From Campylobacterota bacterium (lineage in GTDB: Bacteria; Campylobacterota; Campylobacteria; Campylobacterales; Sulfurospirillaceae), in the NCBI GenBank assembly GCA_009930355.1, contig RZYK01000067.1, forward strand, positions 1 through 9,815: 9,815 bases of DNA, given 5' to 3'. The translations under genes were made by a program, and so were the position numbers. Positions within the stretch are counted from its first letter, which is position 1. Each line of letters begins with the position of its first letter. Shown here one piece after another: positions 1 through 5,914 of this stretch. Under the pieces are notes generated by a model. That model had not been told where the DNA came from. It ran no database searches and saw only the letters and a program-made list of their open reading frames with translations.

Positions 1-1
1 T

Positions 2-430
2 ACAAAAGGAATTGTAAATAAGCTCTATTACAACACAATTGGTGGAATTGTCAAATCAGGTGATACTATTGCAGAAATTTCACCTTTAGAAGATGACCTT
101 ATGATTGAAGCAAAAATAAACTCTTCGGATAGAGCCTATATTCATCCTGGGCAAAATGTCTTTATTGAAATTACAGCCTACGATTTTTCGAAGTATGGTT
201 TGTTGAATGGAAAATTAATTAGTATTTCACCTGATAGTAGCACGGATGAACTTGGAAATAGTTTTTACACTATCAAAGTTAAAGCTGACAACTATCAATT
301 TGATGAAAAATCACTTATATTAATTGGGATGACTGCTAATGTGAATATTTTAACGGGAAAACGAACTATCTTACAATATCTCATAAAACCTATTAAAGAT
401 ATCCAATATAAAGCGCTTAAAGAACATTGA
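2..430 (+). CDS. HlyD-family type I secretion membrane-fusion protein, C-terminal part (5' end outside window)
   Basis: This is the last 142 codons of a periplasmic adaptor that links an inner-membrane ABC exporter to a TolC-type outer-membrane channel. The reading frame is open from base 2 with no stop, so the gene begins upstream; the ATG at 101 is internal. The start of the visible part has the HlyD pattern VNKLYYNTIGGIVKSGDTI followed by AEISPLEDDLMIEAKI, the return from the lipoyl-like hairpin into the beta-barrel domain. The end has the strongly conserved family ending GMTANVNILTGKRTILQYL followed by IKPI. That ending separates type I secretion HlyD/LapC proteins from RND-type adaptors. 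The matching ABC transporter is expected just upstream (inference). The TolC-family gene at 3257 is its likely outer-membrane partner. Confidence 0.95.
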   Translation, partial: TKGIVNKLYYNTIGGIVKSGDTIAEISPLEDDLMIEAKINSSDRAYIHPGQNVFIEITAYDFSKYGLLNGKLISISPDSSTDELGNSFYTIKVKADNYQFDEKSLILIGMTANVNILTGKRTILQYLIKPIKDIQYKALKEH

Positions 431-455
431 AAAATAGGCAATATTATGATAGAAT
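427..455 (+). promoter_or_regulatory. Candidate sigma-70 promoter for the sensor-motor-TolC run
   Basis: TTGAAA at 427-432 and TAGAAT at 450-455 each match the sigma-70 consensus at five of six bases and are separated by 17 bp. The -35 box overlaps the hlyD stop codon (428-430). Transcription would start near 461-463, giving a leader of about 60 bases before the ATG at 524. An overlapping TATGAT (445-450) is a second possible -10. This is the only gap longer than 15 bp in the + strand run, which supports a secondary promoter here. In DNA this AT-rich such matches also arise by chance. Confidence 0.4.
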
Positions 456-523
456 CTACATTTAATCAAGCGTTAGAGCATTAGCTTTATCTTCAATAAC
501 AAATCGTATTAAGGAAATATAAA

Positions 524-1477
524 ATGTTTGGTTTTATTAAAATGATTCAAAAGTGGATTGCAAAACTACAAAGCAATAAACGCATGTGGTTTACGACTAT
601 TTTCCTTATAGCCACTGGAGGCATTTTACTCTCTACATATTTATTAATTTCCACTACTGAGCGTGTCGCTCAAAATGTTTATGAAAATCAAACAAAAGAG
701 TATGAACTACGACTTAAATCTTTAGAAAAACTTATTGAAAAAAAATTACATCAAGTAGCCATTGCTTTTTCACAAAACAACGCGCTTATAGAAGCCATTC
801 AAGCAAATGATACTGTCACGCTAGATCAAATCGCAAATCAATTCAATACTCTTTTAACCGAACGAGACAATAGCTCTTTAAATATCAAATTTTATTCTAT
901 CCAAAAACAAAATGAAATTATTCGTCATAGTATCATTTCAGCCATTCAAACTAAAAATAATATTTTCGGGCCTGAAGTCATTCATGATGGAATTTTTTAT
1001 TTTTTCATAAGCCCAATTATTAAGGACAATCAAGTTATAGGTGTTATTGAAGTGAAAGAGAGTATATACACATTGAAAGAAAGCTTTAATGCCTTAAAAC
1101 AAGAATATATATTTATTTTAGATTCAAAAATGCTTCCGAACTTATCCATTCAAAATCGAGAAGGCTTGTACCTTCCCTTGGTTAAAAATTTTCTTCTCAA
1201 CAATAAAGTGTATGATACAAAAACGCAAGGCTATATGGCTGATATCGACAATGCATCGTTACAAAAAATTCTTTCTGGTGAACATCTTGTTACGCCTGAA
1301 CTTTACCTCAATGGGGTTATTATTCGAGATATAAATGGTGTCGATATAGGGATTACAATAATGGGACAAACAAGAAATCTAGAAGGTGGATTTATCAATA
1401 TAGCGCAAAATATGACGAGCCAAGTGGTAATGATTACTTTAGGATTAATTGTATCCTTATTGCTCTTTTTATTTTAA
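524..1477 (+). CDS. Membrane-anchored Cache-like sensor protein without an output domain
   Basis: The 317-aa protein has an N-terminal membrane helix (about residues 23-43), a periplasmic region of about 255 residues, and a second membrane helix (about 299-317) that ends at the stop codon. The periplasmic part opens with a long helix (about 48-95). It then shows a Cache/PAS-type pattern: FYFFISPIIKDNQVIGVIEV at 158-177 resembles the double-Cache ligand domains of chemoreceptors and sensor kinases, and a second beta-rich part follows up to about 285. No HAMP, kinase, methyl-accepting or cyclase domain follows. The start is supported by AAGGAA at 511-516, 7 bp upstream. The gene ends 9 bp before the MotA-like gene and in the same frame, so its likely output is that membrane channel (inference). 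Its ligand and exact Cache class are unknown. Confidence 0.75.
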   Translation: MFGFIKMIQKWIAKLQSNKRMWFTTIFLIATGGILLSTYLLISTTERVAQNVYENQTKEYELRLKSLEKLIEKKLHQVAIAFSQNNALIEAIQANDTVTLDQIANQFNTLLTERDNSSLNIKFYSIQKQNEIIRHSIISAIQTKNNIFGPEVIHDGIFYFFISPIIKDNQVIGVIEVKESIYTLKESFNALKQEYIFILDSKMLPNLSIQNREGLYLPLVKNFLLNNKVYDTKTQGYMADIDNASLQKILSGEHLVTPELYLNGVIIRDINGVDIGITIMGQTRNLEGGFINIAQNMTSQVVMITLGLIVSLLLFLF

Positions 1478-1486
1478 GGGTTAAAA

Positions 1487-2563
1487 ATGCGCAGATTAAA
1501 AATTCTTAAAATTTATTCTATCTTTTGGCTACTGATTTTTTTTATTGTTTACTCTAACTACGAGACATTGTATGGATTTTTCTTTTCAACGGTAAAATTT
1601 AATACAACTGTTTTGTCACTACTCTTCGTTGGATTATTGATTGTTATTCGAGCCTCTATTGAGCTCGTTATGCTTACCGGAACTTTTGCTGTCATTCGCT
1701 ATAAAAAAGATGACTCTCTTAGATTTTATCTTACGGGTATCGATAAAATTTTTCCAGAAAATGTTGCTAAAATGTTTGCAAAACGTGCGTCACATCAAAA
1801 TATTTATTTTACACATTCAGAAGCGAGTGATGTCACCCAATGGCTAGAAGCTAAGTTTATTAATCAAAAAAGCTATATTGGATTTTTTGTGAGTATGTGT
1901 CTTATGGTAGGATTATTAGGTACTTTTTCTGGTCTTTTAATAGCTCTTAGCGATATGAGCAGTATCGTCTTGTCCCTTAAAGGTGATGTTAATATTGGTG
2001 AGATTATGAAACGACTTAAAAGTCCTATCGAAGGAATGGCTGTTGGATTTGGTTCATCTCTTTTTGGTGTTGCAGCAGCCATTATATTGAGTGTTAAAGG
2101 TTATATTTTAGAAAAAAATCAAGCTATATTTATTGAAGATGTTCAAGATTGGATTAACTCATTAATTATTGAGTCTCCCATAACCAATGAAGATGGAACT
2201 ATGATGGGAGGAAATTCTATGACACAAATGATGGATGTTTTTACTGAAAAACTAAGCGAATTTACAGAGAAAATGTCAAAATCAAATAAAGCAAATGAAA
2301 CTGTCTTAAAAATGCTTTCTCAAAGTATTGAAGGAGAATCCAAAACAGCAAAAGATACAATGACTGCTTTAGAAGCCATTTCAAGCGGCATTAGAGATTT
2401 AAATATCAATCACTACCAAAGTTCTTCTTCACTCGTTAATTCTATTCAAGATTTATCGACATCTACAATAAATTCGAATCGGAATTTTAAAATCATGATT
2501 GAGCTTCAAGAAAAAAATAACGCACTTTTAATTGAATTACTCAAAAAATTAGAAAAGCAATAA
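1487..2563 (+). CDS. MotA/TolQ/ExbB-family ion channel subunit with long cytoplasmic tail
   Basis: This 358-aa inner-membrane protein has about four membrane helices (roughly residues 10-24, 41-70, 131-157 and 183-206). The family core is in the last two: GLLGTFSGLL at 142-151, and SPIEGMAVGFGSSLFGVAAA at 179-198, which matches the TolQ/ExbB/MotA pattern of a Gly/Ala-rich helix following a conserved Pro/Glu loop. In this family the subunit forms an oligomer around paired MotB/TolR/ExbD helices and conducts protons or sodium. After the last helix comes a tail of about 150 mostly helical residues (208-358), rich in Lys, Glu, Ser and Thr. TolQ and ExbB lack such a tail, and it recalls the long-tailed ZorA class. 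AAGGG at 1476-1480, overlapping the previous stop, serves as the ribosome site. The next gene is its obvious partner. Confidence 0.88.
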   Translation: MRRLKILKIYSIFWLLIFFIVYSNYETLYGFFFSTVKFNTTVLSLLFVGLLIVIRASIELVMLTGTFAVIRYKKDDSLRFYLTGIDKIFPENVAKMFAKRASHQNIYFTHSEASDVTQWLEAKFINQKSYIGFFVSMCLMVGLLGTFSGLLIALSDMSSIVLSLKGDVNIGEIMKRLKSPIEGMAVGFGSSLFGVAAAIILSVKGYILEKNQAIFIEDVQDWINSLIIESPITNEDGTMMGGNSMTQMMDVFTEKLSEFTEKMSKSNKANETVLKMLSQSIEGESKTAKDTMTALEAISSGIRDLNINHYQSSSSLVNSIQDLSTSTINSNRNFKIMIELQEKNNALLIELLKKLEKQ

Positions 2564-2575
2564 AGAATACTAGTG
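2562..2575 (+). promoter_or_regulatory. Weak ribosome site and GTG start of the MotB-like gene
   Basis: The only usable start after the upstream TAA (2561-2563) is GTG at 2573, because the codons between are AGA, ATA and CTA. The best Shine-Dalgarno-like run is AAAGAA at 2562-2567, which overlaps that stop. The weak site, the GTG and the 9-bp gap suggest that translation of the MotB-like subunit depends on ribosomes finishing the MotA-like gene, which would keep the two subunits in ratio. Confidence 0.5.
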
Positions 2576-3241
2576 GCACGAAAAAATATCGAACCATTTA
2601 ATCCTTGGCCAAGTTTTGTTGATCTCTTTGCTTCGGTAATTATGGTTGTACTTATGTTTATGTTTGTTTTAATATTGAATATTACTTATTATGCACAGTT
2701 TAAATACAAAATTTCCTATACTGGATCGGTTGCTGTAAAAGATATTACCGAACAATCTATTTCACTTGCAACAGAAAAGAAAAGCCCTTCTGTCATAGAA
2801 AAAGCTCCGAAAGAAAAAGATGATAATTCAACAAAAGATTTAGAATCGATTGCAGGTATAGATTTAACAATAACCGATAGTAACTTAACTCGTCAAGAAA
2901 ATATTATTTATGAAGATTGGATGGTTATTAAATACCTTGACAAGGAGGTAATTCTTGACCCACAATCACTTAAAGATGTTGAAATGTTTATAGAAAAAGC
3001 TAAATCAAAATATGGCAATCATTTTATTTCAATTTATTCACATGAGCCACAAAATCAAATTAGTGCATCCGTTGCTAAACAAATAGCACTTTCAAGAACG
3101 CTCAATATTAGAAACCTTGTTAGGAAAAAAGGCTATAAAGAAGAAGATGTCATCGTTAGACTTAAAGAAAAAATCCCTGATGCCAAATTAACCAATCACG
3201 AAGCAGGGTATGGTATTTTAATGATTAATAAGAAAAAATAA
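2573..3241 (+). CDS. MotB/TolR/OmpA-like partner of the ion channel
   Basis: This 222-aa protein has a single membrane helix near its N terminus (about residues 15-38), preceded by a short cytoplasmic stretch with PWPSFVDLF. Asp17 sits at the start of the helix, where MotB, TolR and ExbD carry the ion-binding aspartate. A charged, low-complexity periplasmic linker follows (about 55-110), then an OmpA/MotB-like C-terminal domain (about 116-222). The best part of that domain is ALSRTLNIRNLVRKKGY at 172-188, which matches the family's LSxxRAxxVxxxLxxxG helix. The usual GHTD-type segment reads SHEP (156-159), so peptidoglycan binding may be weakened or changed. It starts at GTG 2573; an in-frame stop just upstream rules out a longer form. 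It most likely pairs with the preceding channel subunit as a stator-like energy-coupling complex. Confidence 0.82.
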   Translation: MARKNIEPFNPWPSFVDLFASVIMVVLMFMFVLILNITYYAQFKYKISYTGSVAVKDITEQSISLATEKKSPSVIEKAPKEKDDNSTKDLESIAGIDLTITDSNLTRQENIIYEDWMVIKYLDKEVILDPQSLKDVEMFIEKAKSKYGNHFISIYSHEPQNQISASVAKQIALSRTLNIRNLVRKKGYKEEDVIVRLKEKIPDAKLTNHEAGYGILMINKKK

Positions 3242-3256
3242 TATTGAAGGAAATGA

Positions 3257-5914
3257 ATGTTCAAATACTTTGTTCTGACAATAATTTTTTTTGAAATTGT
3301 AGTATTTTCAAAAGAAATCACAACATCAGAATTAAAACCTAATACTATTTTAATAAAAGTAACACATACCCAAACACTTGAGCAAGCAAATAAATTTGTA
3401 AAAAAATTTGAAACACACTATGATACATTGACATTAAAAGATAAAAACTATATACATTACATTGCGAATATTGAACCTATCGCCTACAAAGAAATATTCA
3501 ACGATATTAAAAAAATATACCCTGATGCTTTTAAATCAAACAAAAAAACCTTTGAAACGACAGGTGTTATCATAGGAAACACCTCTGATATTTTGAATAT
3601 AAAAGCCTTGGAAGACACTACTCTCGAAGCACCTCAAAAGTTATCTACTTTATCTTCTGAAGACCTCAATAGTTCATTATTATCTGCAGAACAAAATACA
3701 ACACATGACTCCGATGGATTAGAAAATTTTTTAAAAACAAGTAATGTTGCACAAGAAGCATCAAAAGTCAAAGATTCAAATCAAACACAACCATTTAATT
3801 CCAATGAGATAAAAGTAGACCTAATTGATGCTGTACTACAAGCACTATCTATTAGCCATAAAATTATGGCTAGTCGAGAAAAAATGCTACAAGCAAAATA
3901 CAACATCGATATTGCTTATGGCGATTATCACCCCTCTATCAATGCTTCATATACAGTTGTCAAAACAGAAAAGCGACCAGGGGATATGACACCTACACAA
4001 ACGTATGAAAAAGCAAAATATTACGGCGATGAAAAATACAGCTTAACTTTATCACAAAATATATACGCAGGGGGAGAAACTGAAAATGAAATAGAGCGCT
4101 TAAAAGCTCAATATTTAATATCGAAGACAGATTATGAACGATTACTAGAAGATGAAATTTTTAAAGCCATTACATCTTACATTGATGTTGTATTTACACG
4201 AGATGCTTTAAATATTAACAAAAAAAACATTGAAGAATTAGAAATAATTTTTCAAATAGTCAAAGCCAAATTTGATGCTGGAGCTCTTTCGATTGGTGAA
4301 TTAAGCAGTATTGAAGCTAGTGTTGCAAATGCAAAATCTCAACTTTCACGTACAACCTCTAAATTTAGCAATGCTATGGAGTATTTCAAGTTTATCACAG
4401 GAGAGGCTTTTGCAGACACTTATCCATATGAAAAAATTGTACATGTAAGTGTTAAGCCTCTTAAAGAACTTTTAGAATATACTAAGACTACCAATACCAC
4501 TCTCAAAATCTTTAATTATGAAATTCTAAGCAAGAAATTCAATATTGCCAAACTAAAAGCTCCTTTCCGCCCAAAAGTTGATTTAGTATTAGCAAAAGAA
4601 AAAATTACAGACAAAGAAAATTTTGAAATGGTTGAAGATAGCTATCTAGCCAAATTAATGGTTAGCTACAATCTTTACAATGGGGGAAAAGATAAAAATG
4701 AATATTTGAAAGCTTTTTCTTCCTTACAAGAAAGAATCTTTGAAAAAGAAGCTGAACTTAGAAAAATCAAGTGGGAACTCGAAAAGCTACACACTTCTTT
4801 AACATCCTTGCAAGACAATTTAAGTAATGTCGAAAAAGAAGTAAGCTCTTCTCGAAATATGGTTGGTTCTTATTGGGAAAGTTTTAGAAATGGTGAGCAA
4901 GATTTACATGTACTGCTACAAGGGCAAAGACAATTAAATACCGCAGAATTAGATTTTATTCAGAGTCAACAAGATAGCATGAAAGATTTTTTTGAAATTT
5001 TAAAAATTTCTGGTGATTTACTCTCATATTTTCAAATAGACATCAGTGATGAAAACTTTTTAGACATAGCCAAAGCGAAATACAGAGCTCATTATAAGCC
5101 TGCAAGTAGTTCTACCCTTTCATTACAAGATTCTCCTATTCAAAGAAGTGATCTCAACGCAACACAAAACCCTAGTGATGTGCTTAAAAAAGATTCCAAT
5201 GACTCAACTTTATCAAAGTTGTTATCATTTCATGAACGTTTTTTGATGGAAAATCCAGACCGTTTTACACTCGTTATGACAGGTACGAACACTCCATTAG
5301 AAGGTCTTAAACGTATTGCTGATTTACATATTGAAGATGAATCATTTATTTATGAACATCTTGAAAATCAAAAAATTAAGACAAAAATTGTTTACGGTAT
5401 TTATGATTCTCCTCAAGATGCCAATTTGTCTTTCTTTAAAAAGACAAAAGGGAAAAACAACAACCTTTTTACAGTTGAAAAAATAGGCAATGTTCAAAAG
5501 GAATTTAAAGATTTTTCAGAGCTTCTCTTGGTTGATGTTAATGACATTCCAAAGCCAATATTACCTCAAGTAATAGAAGTTGAGAAAAAAGAAGAGCCGT
5601 TTATAACCAATCGTGAATTTAAAGATAAATTTTTAACGGCTCCTAAAAACTATTTTACAATCAATATTACAACATTGTCAGAAATGGATAAAGCTGGCAA
5701 ATTAGTCAAAGAAGCGATGATAGAAACAGAGAGTTTTGTTTTTACCTTTGGAAAATCTCACAATTGGGTTAAAATCATGTACGGGGTATTCCCTTCATAT
5801 GAAGCAGCAAAGAATGCATTAGATAACCTTGGTGCCGTAAAGACAATATATATGCCTGTTATTGAGCCTATCAATCTCAAACAAGAACTTTATCAAAGGT
5901 TTAATCAACCATGA
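3257..5914 (+). CDS. TolC-family outer-membrane channel with N- and C-terminal SPOR-like domains
   Basis: This 885-aa protein is about twice the usual TolC length. Residues 1-18 form a signal peptide (probable cut VFS|KE). Residues 29-100 look SPOR-like (ILIKV start, Ala/Lys helix, second strand-helix unit). A Ser/Thr/Asn-rich linker leads to the TolC core at about 185-600, with DAVLQALSISHKI, SQNIYAGG (266-273), the repeat equivalent YNLYNGG (471-477) and long coiled helices. After a second linker (610-655) come two DamX/SPOR-like units: 668-748 (RFTLVMTG, then KTKIVYGIYDSPQDA) and 797-872 (NYFTINITT, then NWVKIMYGVFPSYEAAKNAL). Both TolC termini lie in the periplasm, so these units could bind peptidoglycan. 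AAGGA at 3247-3251 supports the start. It is the likely exit duct for the HlyD exporter. TolC is certain; SPOR assignment is strong for the C-terminal pair and moderate for the N-terminal unit. Confidence 0.9.
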   Translation: MFKYFVLTIIFFEIVVFSKEITTSELKPNTILIKVTHTQTLEQANKFVKKFETHYDTLTLKDKNYIHYIANIEPIAYKEIFNDIKKIYPDAFKSNKKTFETTGVIIGNTSDILNIKALEDTTLEAPQKLSTLSSEDLNSSLLSAEQNTTHDSDGLENFLKTSNVAQEASKVKDSNQTQPFNSNEIKVDLIDAVLQALSISHKIMASREKMLQAKYNIDIAYGDYHPSINASYTVVKTEKRPGDMTPTQTYEKAKYYGDEKYSLTLSQNIYAGGETENEIERLKAQYLISKTDYERLLEDEIFKAITSYIDVVFTRDALNINKKNIEELEIIFQIVKAKFDAGALSIGELSSIEASVANAKSQLSRTTSKFSNAMEYFKFITGEAFADTYPYEKIVHVSVKPLKELLEYTKTTNTTLKIFNYEILSKKFNIAKLKAPFRPKVDLVLAKEKITDKENFEMVEDSYLAKLMVSYNLYNGGKDKNEYLKAFSSLQERIFEKEAELRKIKWELEKLHTSLTSLQDNLSNVEKEVSSSRNMVGSYWESFRNGEQDLHVLLQGQRQLNTAELDFIQSQQDSMKDFFEILKISGDLLSYFQIDISDENFLDIAKAKYRAHYKPASSSTLSLQDSPIQRSDLNATQNPSDVLKKDSNDSTLSKLLSFHERFLMENPDRFTLVMTGTNTPLEGLKRIADLHIEDESFIYEHLENQKIKTKIVYGIYDSPQDANLSFFKKTKGKNNNLFTVEKIGNVQKEFKDFSELLLVDVNDIPKPILPQVIEVEKKEEPFITNREFKDKFLTAPKNYFTINITTLSEMDKAGKLVKEAMIETESFVFTFGKSHNWVKIMYGVFPSYEAAKNALDNLGAVKTIYMPVIEPINLKQELYQRFNQP
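3341..3556 (+). other. N-terminal SPOR-like domain of the TolC-family protein
   Basis: Residues 29-100 begin with a beta strand (ILIKV) and a helix rich in Ala and Lys (LEQANKFVKKFE). A second strand (NYIHYIANI) and a helix (YKEIFNDIKKIYPDAF) complete the two beta-alpha units expected of a SPOR fold. The match rests on the pattern only, and it is weaker than for the two C-terminal units. Confidence 0.5.
5258..5500 (+). other. First C-terminal SPOR/DamX-like domain of the TolC-family protein
   Basis: Residues 668-748 follow the DamX-type layout: an opening strand RFTLVMTG, a helix with Leu/Ala spacing, a central strand FIYEHLENQ, then KIVYGIYDSPQDANLSF, where DamX-like domains have W-x-V-x-x-G-x-Y-x-S-x-x-x-A. 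It ends with a segment equivalent to the family's closing PWVRxxxxVQ (FTVEKIGNVQ). SPOR domains bind peptidoglycan strands lacking stem peptides. Confidence 0.75.
5645..5872 (+). other. Second C-terminal SPOR/DamX-like domain of the TolC-family protein
   Basis: Residues 797-872 repeat the same layout: NYFTINITTLSEMDKAGKL, the strand SFVFTFGKS, then WVKIMYGVFPSYEAAKNAL, a close fit to the SPOR core with its conserved aromatic, Gly, Ser and Ala positions. It closes about 13 residues before the stop. It is divergent from the preceding unit, so this is not a recent duplication. Confidence 0.75.

Noticed and set aside
1487..3241. ZorA/ZorB pair of a Zorya phage-defence system
   Set aside because: The channel plus OmpA-like pair and the long tail resemble ZorAB, but no ZorC, ZorD or ZorE-type gene is present. 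The neighbours are HlyD, TolC and LapD-like genes, so a secretion role fits better.
1487..3241. Flagellar stator genes motA and motB
   Set aside because: The channel protein has a different core and tail from flagellar MotA, the partner's OmpA-like motif is degenerate, and no flagellar or chemotaxis gene is nearby.
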